The translations under genes were made by a program, and so were the position numbers. A DNA stretch of 64,000 nt from Paraburkholderia kirstenboschensis (GTDB lineage: Bacteria; Pseudomonadota; Gammaproteobacteria; Burkholderiales; Burkholderiaceae): positions 1 to 64,000 of the forward strand of contig NZ_CAJHCR010000017.1 in the NCBI RefSeq assembly GCF_904848585.1, read 5' to 3'. The notes beneath the pieces were generated by a model, which made no database searches, was not told the DNA's origin, and saw nothing but the letters and a program-made list of their open reading frames with translations. The first letter of the stretch is position 1. Each line of letters starts with the position of its first letter. Below are positions 19,291 to 27,822 of the stretch, piece by piece.

Positions 19291-20056
19291 AGTCCTGCCG
19301 GCGCTCGCGTGCGCCTTGATGGTTGCTTCGGTCGCCGTCAATGCCCAGCCAAAGATGAAGGCGACGCATCCACAGGCGGTCAGCTCAAATATGCCGTCGG
19401 CAGATCTCGATCTGAGCGCGGAATCGCCGGGTGCCGATGCAGCTGCCCATACGCGCGTGGCCTCGCAGGCCGCAGTCTCACAGTCCACAGCGTCACAGAC
19501 CGCAACCGTCACGCCTGTGACCGCTGCGCCTGCGTCGGCAACTGTGCCGTCAGAGTCCCGCCTTTCCATCGAGGATGTGGACCGGATCGCGCGTTCGTCC
19601 ATCGCGCGGCAACTGGCGGGCAACGGGAACGCGCTGCCCGGTGGTGTGGCTCTGAATGGTGCTGCTCCGGCCGCGGCGCCCGCCACTGCTCCTGCACCTC
19701 CCGCGAATAGCAAGCCTGCGCCCGTTCGTTCGCGCGCGGAACCTGTGCGGTTCGTTGGCGCCTTCAGCGACGTGAGCGGGCAGTCCGTGCTCTATGAGTA
19801 TCGCAATGCGTCGTATCCCGCACACGTCGGCGCCAGGCTTCTTAACGGTTGGACAGTGAAGCGCGTCGACGGCTTCGTGGTGACCGTGGCTGACGGGACG
19901 GGCAAGGGGGCGCGCACCTGGACCGAGACCATCAGTGGCGGCACCCCCGCGCAGGACGTCCAGCAATCCGGAGCGGGCGGGCTGGCGGTTCGAGGTTTGC
20001 CTGATCTGTCGGGCCCGCTGCCTCCGAACATTCCTCTTTCCGCTATTGCTCGCTAA
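19277..20056 (+). CDS. pilP: Type IV pilus biogenesis protein PilP
   Basis: 259 residues, exported (signal peptide to about VNAQ), with a long Ala/Thr/Pro-rich linker (about 50-150) and a conserved C-terminal domain (about 155-215: VRFVGAFSDVSGQSVLYEYRN, RLLNGWTVKRVDGFVVTV) typical of PilP/GspC HR domains that link the inner-membrane platform to the secretin. It overlaps pilO by 14 bases. Confidence 0.82.
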   Translation: MFSTKVLPALACALMVASVAVNAQPKMKATHPQAVSSNMPSADLDLSAESPGADAAAHTRVASQAAVSQSTASQTATVTPVTAAPASATVPSESRLSIEDVDRIARSSIARQLAGNGNALPGGVALNGAAPAAAPATAPAPPANSKPAPVRSRAEPVRFVGAFSDVSGQSVLYEYRNASYPAHVGARLLNGWTVKRVDGFVVTVADGTGKGARTWTETISGGTPAQDVQQSGAGGLAVRGLPDLSGPLPPNIPLSAIAR

Positions 20057-20072
20057 CAAGGGACGCTGAGTC

Positions 20073-22349
20073 ATGAGTATGTTTTCTGGAATCGAGAAGA
20101 ACGAGCCGTCGACTGGCGGCATCTTCGGGCGCCTGCGCGCGTTTCGGGCGGGTTTCTCGGAGGACTCAGCGTCGTCCATGCCCATTGCCGGGTCGGACAA
20201 GGTGGATGCCGCTGATCGTGAGCCGCGCTTCAGCAAGAAAAGCACGAAGGTGAAGGCCGAACCGGTTGAAGTACAGCCGGGGCAACCGATGACGCTCGGT
20301 ATGCGCCTGCGGATGGCCGACGTCAGTGACGTCGACGCGCACGAGGACGGCAATCCGGAATTTCTGCATTCACCGGACGCCCGGCCGTTCGACCAGCACA
20401 TGAACGAACCGTCGGCGAGGGCAGACGAGCGGCCACTACATGACGGCAACACGAGAGTCGCTGCTACGGCTGCTGACGCTGCGCCCGCAACGTCGACCAA
20501 CGACACAGAGGCAACGGTTGAAGTCGCCGCCGGGGATGCGCGTCGTCCAGCTTATCCGGAGGCTGACCTGCGCGCGAAGCCGGAGTTGCCCGAGCTGGAT
20601 GATGGCAATACATCCTCACCGCTGGCAGACGGGGTGCACGAAATTCATGCGCATGCCGAGCCGATAGTGCAGCAGGAACCGGAATTGATCCCGGTTGGAC
20701 TGCCGCAACTGCCGTCGGCCGAAGCGCTCGCATTCAAGCGCATCCTGAGCGAACGCGGCGCCGATGCAACGTTGCGCATCACTGATGGGGCTCGCCGCGA
20801 GTTCGTGGCAGTCGAAGTGCAGGCGGGCATGGCGATCGTCGTGACGACCCAGGCGTTCCACGAGTCGGCGCTCTATCCGACGTACCTGAAGGATCTCGAG
20901 CGCGCCGATATCAAGATGCATGAAGAGATGATCGCGGTCGAGACAGTCATCTCCGCGATCTACGGGCGCGAGCGCAATCGCTCCGCGGCCATCGTCCCGG
21001 AAACGTCGCGCGCGATTGGCACGTTCCGTGATGTGGCGGAGGCCGCACATGAATATGGTGCCGGCGACATCCACTACGAGTACCGCGACTTTAACGACGA
21101 CGTCGAAGTGCGTTTCCGCGTGAACGGCGACCTTTACACCTATCGCAAACTGTCCAAGTCGCTGGTGCGCCGTGCCCTGTCTGCGTCCTATCAGGATCTC
21201 GTTGCACGAAACACGAATTCGGGCGAGACATTCCAGCCGAGCGCGCCGCAGTCGGCCATGATCCCGCTCGTTGTGCACACGGACATTCTCAACATCCGCT
21301 GGCAAAGCTCGCCGCTCGTTGGCGGTTTCGACGTCGCCCTGCGCCTGCTCGACGGCAACTTCCGGAATCTCAAACTGCTGATGCCGGACCAGATGGGTCT
21401 CACACGCAGCCAGTTGAAGATCCTCGACTCGTTATGCAATGTAAGTGGCGGGGTATCGATCTTCACCGGTGAAACCGGCTCAGCAAAATCGACACTGCTG
21501 CGCGCGCTTTCCTACATGCTGTCGTCGCGCGACCTGCGCAAGCAGTATGTCGTGAGCGAACCGTCGGAGTACCCGCATCCGTGGCTGTCGGAAATTTCGA
21601 TTCCGCGCCGGCCGGACGAGTCGGACGAGGACGCGAGTCGCAAAGGGGCCGAGGTCATTCGCACGCTGATGCGGATGGACCCGGATGACCTGACCGTAAA
21701 TGAGATCCGCGACCGCGTGATGGCGGCTCTCGTCGCGGAGCTGGCACTGACCGGTCACCCGGTCAGAACCACCCTGCACGCGGACAGTGCCATCGGCGCA
21801 TTCATGCGGCTCGCAGGCGGCCGTCTGCAGTTGCCGATGGACGAAATGTCGTCGGAGAAGTTCGTCAACGCAGTCGCCAACCAGAAGCTCATTCCGCTGC
21901 TGTGCCCGCATTGCAAGGTTCCCGCGCGTGACGTGCTGAGCGCAACGCAGGTCGACACGCTCGAGAAGAAGTTCGGGCTCGACACGTCGACGATGGCATG
22001 CCGCGACGAAGCTGGTTGCGAGCACTGTCGCCTGAAGGGCCTCTTCACCCGCGCAGGCAAAGTAGCTGCCGGCACCAAGGGGCAGACGCTGGCGATGGAG
22101 ATCTTCCGGCCGACGCTGGAATTCCTGGACTTCGTGGCGGTACGCGACTGGCGCAACGCGGAGAAGGTCTGGCGTTCGACACGCGTGTCTGGTTTCGACG
22201 ATGACGACATGACGGGAAAAACGATCTACGAGCACGCCCTTTACAAGGCGTCGCAGGGGATCATCGACCCGCGCTTCATCGATACCACGATGCGCTCTTT
22301 CGACGAGTACAAGGTTTTCGCAGACCGTGACGGGAGGATGCCGTCGTGA
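20073..22349 (+). CDS. pilQ: Type IVb pilus assembly ATPase PilQ (GspE/PilB family)
   Basis: 758 residues. The first roughly 230 are acidic and low-complexity; the GspE-type NTPase fills the rest. The P-loop reads GETGSAKST, with Ala where the family almost always has Gly (GxTGSGKST). Asp box, NEIRD (Walker B-like) and a His box TTLHADSA are present. Two Cys pairs follow: CPHC near 612 and CRDEAGCEHC near 645, a zinc-binding knob seen in GspE/PilQ. It powers pilin assembly. Overlaps pilR by 4 bases. Confidence 0.88.
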   Translation: MSMFSGIEKNEPSTGGIFGRLRAFRAGFSEDSASSMPIAGSDKVDAADREPRFSKKSTKVKAEPVEVQPGQPMTLGMRLRMADVSDVDAHEDGNPEFLHSPDARPFDQHMNEPSARADERPLHDGNTRVAATAADAAPATSTNDTEATVEVAAGDARRPAYPEADLRAKPELPELDDGNTSSPLADGVHEIHAHAEPIVQQEPELIPVGLPQLPSAEALAFKRILSERGADATLRITDGARREFVAVEVQAGMAIVVTTQAFHESALYPTYLKDLERADIKMHEEMIAVETVISAIYGRERNRSAAIVPETSRAIGTFRDVAEAAHEYGAGDIHYEYRDFNDDVEVRFRVNGDLYTYRKLSKSLVRRALSASYQDLVARNTNSGETFQPSAPQSAMIPLVVHTDILNIRWQSSPLVGGFDVALRLLDGNFRNLKLLMPDQMGLTRSQLKILDSLCNVSGGVSIFTGETGSAKSTLLRALSYMLSSRDLRKQYVVSEPSEYPHPWLSEISIPRRPDESDEDASRKGAEVIRTLMRMDPDDLTVNEIRDRVMAALVAELALTGHPVRTTLHADSAIGAFMRLAGGRLQLPMDEMSSEKFVNAVANQKLIPLLCPHCKVPARDVLSATQVDTLEKKFGLDTSTMACRDEAGCEHCRLKGLFTRAGKVAAGTKGQTLAMEIFRPTLEFLDFVAVRDWRNAEKVWRSTRVSGFDDDDMTGKTIYEHALYKASQGIIDPRFIDTTMRSFDEYKVFADRDGRMPS

Positions 22350-23476
22350 TCAAGGGACTCGTCTACACGGTCTTCATGATGCTGCCGCAGAAAGAACGCA
22401 TGCGCGTGGCGATCTGGCGTTTCAGCAAATTGCGCGAGGGCTTCTACCGCGAAACGCGGCTCGATGTGGCCGCGAAAGGCCTGCGCAATCGGGAGACGCT
22501 GCTTGAGCGGCTGACGACGCTTGAGAAGCGCCACCGCAATCGCAAAGGACTGGCGTGGCCGGTCTTTCAGGCTATCGCCAAACGGATGGTGGCGGGGGAC
22601 AACTTCGCGAACGCAATCAGGCCGTACATCCCGACCGACGAATATGCGCTGCTGGAAATCGCGGGTGCATCGACGCAACAGGATGCGGCGATCCGCGGCC
22701 TCGAGCTTGCGGAGATGGCGGCGAACGCGAAAGCGGTACTGGCCACGACCACATCGCTGCAGATGGCTTACCCGGCGCTGCTCATCGTCTACATGTACCT
22801 TTACGCGATGCTGTTCGGCGGCAGGATCTTTCCGGCCGTCGCGGATACGAAGCCGGTCTCGGAATGGTCACCGTTTGCGCAGACGCTTTATGCGTTCGAC
22901 AGCTTTGCGTATCACTACTGGTGGCTGAGCGGCTCGATCGTCGGCGGAATGGTCTTCGGATATTTTCATACGCTCAAGCGTTGGACCGGGCACCTGAGAA
23001 ACAAGGTCGATTCGATGCCGCTGATGTGGCGCAACCGGCGCGACCTCCGCGCCGCTTTGCTGATTGTTTCGCTGGCAGGCCTCTTCGACTCGAACCTGAC
23101 CTTGCGCGCGTCGCTCAACCGGCTGACGAAGACGGCAGATCCGTGGCTCAAATGGCACCTGAACCGGATGGGCCGCAAGCTCACCCAGCGTCCGGACGAG
23201 ACGATGCGTGCGCTCGACACTGGCATCTTTTCTGAAACGGTGATGGACACGATCGCGGACGCGGCCGGTCGTGACCAGTTCGTGCAGGCGATCAAGTCGC
23301 TCGGTCGCAACTCACTGGATCGCGTAGTCGCGACGGTCCGCCGCAACGCCCGCATCACGCACTACGTGCTGCTCGGCTTTGCAGTCTCACTCTTTTTCGT
23401 TTTCGGCATCGGGTCGTACGTTGCGACCGGTGCAGTCAGTTTCGATTCGTCATCGTCGGCTGGCGCCAATTACTGA
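22346..23476 (+). CDS. pilR: Type IVb pilus inner-membrane protein PilR (GspF family)
   Basis: 376 residues with the T2SSF layout: a cytoplasmic helical domain, TM helices near 146-162 and 190-210, a second helical domain, and a final TM helix near 340-362 (HYVLLGFAVSLFFVFGIGSYVA). It is the platform protein that couples the PilQ ATPase to pilin extraction. Confidence 0.87.
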   Translation: MIKGLVYTVFMMLPQKERMRVAIWRFSKLREGFYRETRLDVAAKGLRNRETLLERLTTLEKRHRNRKGLAWPVFQAIAKRMVAGDNFANAIRPYIPTDEYALLEIAGASTQQDAAIRGLELAEMAANAKAVLATTTSLQMAYPALLIVYMYLYAMLFGGRIFPAVADTKPVSEWSPFAQTLYAFDSFAYHYWWLSGSIVGGMVFGYFHTLKRWTGHLRNKVDSMPLMWRNRRDLRAALLIVSLAGLFDSNLTLRASLNRLTKTADPWLKWHLNRMGRKLTQRPDETMRALDTGIFSETVMDTIADAAGRDQFVQAIKSLGRNSLDRVVATVRRNARITHYVLLGFAVSLFFVFGIGSYVATGAVSFDSSSSAGANY

Positions 23477-23483
23477 GGAATAA

Positions 23484-24122
23484 ATGAACATGAACAACAC
23501 GATGCCAAAGACAAGCGCTTCTACCGCGGCAATCTCATCGGCCTCAGCTGAGCGCAAATCGTCACTGACCAGGATGGGCCGCCGCCGCCGGCAGTCGGGC
23601 GAACTGTCGCTGATCGAGGGAGCAGCCGTGATGGCTGGCGCGGCGCTGCTTGCGCTTGTCGTCTATCAGGGGCGTTCGTTCGTGATGGATCGTATCCACG
23701 CGCATCAGTTCAAGAGCGAAGCGCAGCTTTTTCGCAGTGGCATTCAGGACGCGACCTCAAGCGACGTCGATTTTTCAAGCGAGACGCAGCAGACGCTTGC
23801 GAAGAACCATGCGTTTGACTCGGCGAATTCCCGCGTGAACACATCAACCGGGGCGCTGACGGGAATTTTCGGCGGTGCAGTGACTGCGGTGCCAGGAACG
23901 ATCGCGTCGACGGACGACGCCATGATCGTGACCTATCCGGTGCCCAGTACGGTGTGTTCGCTGTCGATCGGTGCCGTCGCTGGCGCTTATGCGAAGGTGA
24001 CCGTCAACGGGACAACTGTGTATGACCCGAACACGCCGTTCGGCGGTGCGACGGCAGGTACGGCATGCGCTTCGGCCGGTGCGACAGCCAGCATCGGCAT
24101 GTACGCCACTCACAATAACTAA
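23484..24122 (+). CDS. pilS: Type IVb major pilin PilS
   Basis: 212 residues. A long basic leader (about 39 residues, RRRRQSG) ends in the prepilin site G/ELSLIEGAAVMAGAALLALVVY, a hydrophobic helix typical of type IVb pilins with long leaders. The globular part has two well-spaced Cys (about 152 and 191) that could form the D-loop disulfide. It sits between pilR and pilV. No prepilin peptidase (pilU) is visible in the window. Confidence 0.82.
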   Translation: MNMNNTMPKTSASTAAISSASAERKSSLTRMGRRRRQSGELSLIEGAAVMAGAALLALVVYQGRSFVMDRIHAHQFKSEAQLFRSGIQDATSSDVDFSSETQQTLAKNHAFDSANSRVNTSTGALTGIFGGAVTAVPGTIASTDDAMIVTYPVPSTVCSLSIGAVAGAYAKVTVNGTTVYDPNTPFGGATAGTACASAGATASIGMYATHNN

Positions 24123-24133
24123 GGGCGCCGGGT

Positions 24134-25267
24134 ATGTTCAGCATCGTTGAGATGATGGTTGTGCTGGTCGCTGCGGCATTGATGACGGTTGTCGGGATCA
24201 AGGAGGATGCAGCGAAGCGGCGCAACCAGGTGCTGACGGCCGAAGGGCAGAACGAGGCGGTCATCAATGCGGCGCTCGGTAACTGGGTAACCAAAAGCTA
24301 CGCGACGCTTACCCAGAACGGGCCGGTTGCTGTGGTGCCTGCAACGGATCTGCCCACGCTCAACGATCTGTTCACGCAGGGCAACCTGCGGCAACCGCAC
24401 GCGAATGGTCCGTTCTGGGGCGGGGCGTACGTCATCAGCATGAGCGTCGGACCATCGACGTGTTCGGTGAGCGCGGGGGACTGCCATGTCACCTACGTGC
24501 TGTACCCGTCAAAGCCGGTGACGCGTGGCGGCAATCCGGACGTGATCGGCGCTTCGATAATCGCGCAGGCTGGCGGTAATGCGTTTGGCTTCTCGAAGAC
24601 ACAGAACTCCGGAACCGTTACGGGCATCAACGGTGCGTGGAATGCGACCAACCCACTGTCGGGCAATCCGGCTGCTGTGGTCCTCGCTACGAACGGCCCG
24701 ACGTCGGATGGAAACTCGGTCTACATCCGGCGAGATGGCGCGCTGACGTGGACCGGTGACCAGAACGTCAATCACGTCAGCCTTCATAACGTGCATAACC
24801 TCGATGCCGAAGGTACGGTCAGCGCGGCGAACATCGGGGCAACTGGCGCAGTGGCTGCAAGCGGCGCGGTTTCCGCTGGCACAACCGTCTCGACGGGCAA
24901 CATCGGCTGGCCGCGAGTAGCGTGCCCGAAGATCAGCCAAATAACGGGCGCGAGCGACAACTCCGGCCTGATGCTGTCGTGTCAGAGCGTGTCAGGTGTT
25001 CTGCAGTGGATGCCGATGGGGGGTCCCAAGCTCTGGTACGGCTACACAAACATACCGAGCGGCGGCGGCACGTTCGTGCCGAATCCGAACTGTCCCGCGG
25101 GCGGCACACCGCTACTGGTGGTGTCGGGCCAGAGCATGTACACGGACCCGACTGCGGTCATCAACTACCCAACGGTCGGAAGCGGGCCATGGACGGTCTA
25201 TATCACGGATGGCAGCGGAAACGTCATATCCGGAACTGCTGTCGCGACGAGCTTCTGTACATATTGA
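24134..25267 (+). CDS. pilV: Minor pilin/tip adhesin PilV-like
   Basis: 377 residues. It starts MFSIVEMMVVLVAAALMTVVGI, a prepilin-like helix with almost no leader, then a PilV/shufflon-type body (LGNWVTKSYATLTQNGPV, NHVSLHNVHNLDAEGTVSAANI repeats) and a distinct C-terminal tip domain after about 270. In IncI plasmids PilV is the tip adhesin that selects recipients. I see no rci recombinase or inverted sfx repeats, so the C-terminus appears fixed. Confidence 0.78.
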   Translation: MFSIVEMMVVLVAAALMTVVGIKEDAAKRRNQVLTAEGQNEAVINAALGNWVTKSYATLTQNGPVAVVPATDLPTLNDLFTQGNLRQPHANGPFWGGAYVISMSVGPSTCSVSAGDCHVTYVLYPSKPVTRGGNPDVIGASIIAQAGGNAFGFSKTQNSGTVTGINGAWNATNPLSGNPAAVVLATNGPTSDGNSVYIRRDGALTWTGDQNVNHVSLHNVHNLDAEGTVSAANIGATGAVAASGAVSAGTTVSTGNIGWPRVACPKISQITGASDNSGLMLSCQSVSGVLQWMPMGGPKLWYGYTNIPSGGGTFVPNPNCPAGGTPLLVVSGQSMYTDPTAVINYPTVGSGPWTVYITDGSGNVISGTAVATSFCTY

Positions 25268-25279
25268 AGAGGATGAGAA

Positions 25280-25981
25280 ATGAGCTTCGCCAGGATTTTT
25301 ATGCGGATAGCCGTGCTTACGGGGATGGTGACGGCTAGCAGCGCAACAATGGCAGGGCCCGTTCGGTGCTCCGTGAGCAACCAGGACTCCACGTGCGTCG
25401 GGCATCTGACGACGGCATGGCAGACGCCGCCACCGTGTCCTAATCAGCCCGGATGGACGACGGCCGCGCCGGCGCAATGGATCGGGTCTCAGTACTCCGC
25501 GCCACAATGCAACTATCAAGCGCCGCCCGGCTGCCCTGCGGGCACCGATCAGTTGGTAAGTCCCACTTGGAACGGCTCAAGTTGGACAGGGCTGATTTGC
25601 CAGCCGAAAGCGCCCCCGCCGCCGCCGACACAACCTCCAGGTAACCTAGCGTCGATCTGCGAAAGCGCAATTGCAGCGGAGATGGCGCGGGCCGGGTTTA
25701 ATGGGACGAATGGCACGTATCGCGGCGTCTGGGGGGCTTTGCAGGGGCCATACACACTCGGAGGAGGCCAGGTATATCCGCCTGAAATGTTCGCTGGCAT
25801 GGGAGGCAGCATGCGAGGCGGCCAAGGTCCGGGGGATTTTTACTATGTTCGTGACCTCGGTAACCCGTCCGCAGGCGGTGCCACCGGTGGCAACGGCATC
25901 GGTGTGTGCTGGTTTCAAAGTGGCACTGCCAATCTTACCGGCTACGACTACTTAGAGGACTTAAGCTCTGACGGCGGCTGA
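25280..25981 (+). CDS. Exported Cys/Pro-rich protein, last gene of the pilus operon
   Basis: 233 residues with a signal peptide (to about ATMAG). Several Trp/Pro/Cys-rich segments (WQTPPPCPNQPGW, SPTWNGSSWTGLICQ), a polyproline stretch PPPPPTQPP and a Gly-rich end; about 10 Cys in all. The WxGxxW-type repeats look like pilus-tip or carbohydrate-binding modules, but I do not recognise the family. It is 13 bases after pilV and just before the operon terminator, so a tip-associated role is the likely guess. Confidence 0.6.
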   Translation: MSFARIFMRIAVLTGMVTASSATMAGPVRCSVSNQDSTCVGHLTTAWQTPPPCPNQPGWTTAAPAQWIGSQYSAPQCNYQAPPGCPAGTDQLVSPTWNGSSWTGLICQPKAPPPPPTQPPGNLASICESAIAAEMARAGFNGTNGTYRGVWGALQGPYTLGGGQVYPPEMFAGMGGSMRGGQGPGDFYYVRDLGNPSAGGATGGNGIGVCWFQSGTANLTGYDYLEDLSSDGG

Positions 25982-25996
25982 TTCGACTGTGAACTG

Positions 25997-26028
25997 AAAA
26001 AAAAGCGCCCGGCGGGGCGCTTTTTTTT
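25997..26028. terminator. Bidirectional terminator of the pilus operon
   Basis: Stem GCGCCC/GGGCGC flanked by A8 on the left and T8 on the right, so it can stop both the pilus operon and the convergent CAP-protein gene. Confidence 0.9.
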
Positions 26029-26045
26029 GAACCAAACGACGTGGT

Positions 26046-27038
26046 TCAGGCGACGATGTTTCCCGTTGTAAATGTAAAGGTGCGCGAGAACGCCTTGCCA
26101 TTTATCGTCCCGCTGATAGCGGCGGTGTATGGCATGTTAGGGCTCAGCGGCGTCGCTGAATAAGCGACACCTTCAAACGCCGGCAACAGCTTGTTGGGAT
26201 CGTTCGACGAATACAGCAGTTGCAAGGTCACCACGTTACCCGCTGTGTCCGTCAGAGTGCCGGACGTCAGTATGACTGTGTCGCTCGGATTGCCGGTGAC
26301 TGCGATCGGAGTGCCCCACGTGCCCGATACGTTGGGAGGCGTTGGCGTCTCGGCGCCAGTCTTGTAAGCCACTCCCGAAGTACCCTGACAAGGGAAGGTC
26401 AATGGCGCGTTTGCGGTCATTGGCTTCAGATCGCCAATTGACAACGACGACCAAACCTGCGGAAAGCCGTTAAATGCCGTCTCGACGTGACCGATACCGA
26501 CGCCCGTTACGGGCCACGCCGCAATTGCAATGTGATAAACGCCAGCTAGGTATCCCCAGATGACCTGTTCGCCATACTGCTGCTCAGTCCACTTCGCGTT
26601 GGTATAGAAGCCGCCGGTCACTCCGCCCGAATAGACGTCTTGGGGATAACCGAAATGCACCGCCCGGTCGGCATAGGTGACGCCGGTAAAGCCGGCATTG
26701 CTGGCGACCTCATTGTCCGAGACCACGTTGTTCGTCGCAGAGTATTGAGCATGCGCTTGCGCGGCCTTGTCGAGCGCGTCGTTTTCCTGAAGTGCCGGAA
26801 AGCCGCATTGCTGGCGTTGCTGGTTAAGCAGATTGAACGCAGCCAATTGCGCGCTCGTCGCTGCATATTGCGGCGATGTCAAATTAGTCGGCGTCGACGT
26901 CGTGGGATTGCTGGCACCGCTCGCCGGCGCCGCCGCTCCTGAGCTATTGCCTCCGCCACCCCCGCCGCCACATGCTGACAGAGCCACCGCAGCAGCGAAC
27001 GAAACAGCGGTCAACGCTGAAATATTCTTGTGTTTCAT
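26046..27038 (-). CDS. CAP (SCP-like) domain lipoprotein
   Basis: 330 residues from the ATG at 27038, chosen because GAGGA precedes it at good distance. The signal peptide ends in a lipobox AVALSAC, followed by a Gly-rich linker. Residues about 65-205 are a CAP/SCP domain (AFNLLNQQRQQCGFPALQ, AAQAHAQYSATNNVVSDNE, GVGIGHVETAFNGFPQVW); the rest is a beta-rich extension. CAP lipoproteins are secreted proteins of unsettled function in bacteria. It has its own TTGACTT-N15-TAAGAT promoter and converges on the pilus operon. Confidence 0.8.
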   Translation of the reverse strand: MKHKNISALTAVSFAAAVALSACGGGGGGGNSSGAAAPASGASNPTTSTPTNLTSPQYAATSAQLAAFNLLNQQRQQCGFPALQENDALDKAAQAHAQYSATNNVVSDNEVASNAGFTGVTYADRAVHFGYPQDVYSGGVTGGFYTNAKWTEQQYGEQVIWGYLAGVYHIAIAAWPVTGVGIGHVETAFNGFPQVWSSLSIGDLKPMTANAPLTFPCQGTSGVAYKTGAETPTPPNVSGTWGTPIAVTGNPSDTVILTSGTLTDTAGNVVTLQLLYSSNDPNKLLPAFEGVAYSATPLSPNMPYTAAISGTINGKAFSRTFTFTTGNIVA

Positions 27039-27090
27039 TGTTCTGGTCCTCGATTTTGATGTGGCCGTGCCCTTGCGCGACCTTGATTTC

Positions 27091-27118
27091 ATCTTATAGA
27101 GCGGCAACGAAAGTCAAG
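27091..27118 (-). promoter_or_regulatory. Minus-strand promoter P1 (CAP gene)
   Basis: Read on the minus strand: TTGACT (27112-27117), 15-base spacer, TAAGAT (27091-27096), about 53 bases before the CAP start. One of seven promoters in the window with the same TTGACTT box and exactly the same spacer. Confidence 0.65.
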
Positions 27119-27261
27119 TTGCCGCTGGTTGCGAACCCACTGCGGCCCGCGTCAGTTCCAATGTCGAATTTCGGCCGTCATTCTATGGGTTAACGGAAAA
27201 TTCCGGCCGGGGTTTAGCCCTACGCGCCTAAGCGATAAAAACCCCGCCCGGTCGCTGGCTT

Positions 27262-27624
27262 TCAGCGACGCTTGCGGCGCCGGTGGAAAACGCGCAAACC
27301 GACGAAGGCAACGACTAGGACGATGCCGGTTACGGCAGGCCCGATCTTTGCCAGTTGAGGAACGATTCGCGTGCCCATGTAGAGAGCGAAAAGCGAAATG
27401 GCAACACGCCCGACCCATGGCGCACTGAGGAGCGAGAGGAGCGATGATGGCTTGTCGCCTGCAAAATTGCCGTAACCCTCGTTGACCCTCTCCAGATCGA
27501 AGCCTGCCGCATCCGCTTCACGTTCGCTCTGATAGAACTTCTCGTATTGCTCAAAGCGACCATCGCCGCGACCATCGAGCCACGCTGCGTTGCTCTCCTT
27601 GGCCAGATATGCAAAGTCTTCCAT
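27262..27624 (-). CDS. Small membrane protein, unknown
   Basis: 120 residues. A soluble N-terminal half (EDFAYLAKESNAAWLDGRGD) is followed by two TM helices (about 70-85 VGRVAISLFALYMGT and 95-113 AVTGIVLVVAFVGLRVF) and a basic tail RRRKRR. Not a family I recognise. It lies 12 bases after the small gene at 27637 and belongs to the minus-strand operon headed by the genes at 30741-27812. Confidence 0.6.
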   Translation of the reverse strand: MEDFAYLAKESNAAWLDGRGDGRFEQYEKFYQSEREADAAGFDLERVNEGYGNFAGDKPSSLLSLLSAPWVGRVAISLFALYMGTRIVPQLAKIGPAVTGIVLVVAFVGLRVFHRRRKRR

Positions 27625-27636
27625 CCGAGCGCCTCG

Positions 27637-27822
27637 CTAATGCATGCGGCCGGCATGCCAGGCCACCGCGCCAACCGCGTCAGCAATGATGCTTCCGTCC
27701 GCCTCTGCGTAGTACGCACCTGTTTCCGGGTTTTGCCAGCCAAACTGGGCACGACCGTCACGGTCGAAGATCACGAGTCCAGCGGGCAGTTCCGGAAGGG
27801 GTCGTTCCGGATCAGCTCTCAC
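27637..27822 (-). CDS. Small hypothetical protein (GTG start)
   Basis: 61 residues. No ATG fits; a GTG at 27822 has GGAGG 8 bases upstream and lies inside the last codons of the FlhDC-like gene (11-base overlap), so it is translationally coupled. The protein ends DRDGRAQFGWQNPETGAYYA... AVAWHAGRMH and contains a FGWxNPETGxYY pattern. Unknown function. Confidence 0.6.
   Translation of the reverse strand: MRADPERPLPELPAGLVIFDRDGRAQFGWQNPETGAYYAEADGSIIADAVGAVAWHAGRMH

Noticed and set aside
17842..19713. Very long minus-strand open frame opposite pilO and pilP
   Set aside because: Arg/His/Ala-rich shadow of GC-rich plus-strand genes; no ribosome site or family, and the plus-strand genes are clearly real.
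24134..25267. Shufflon at the pilV 3' end
   Set aside because: No inverted repeat pairs and no rci recombinase next to it.
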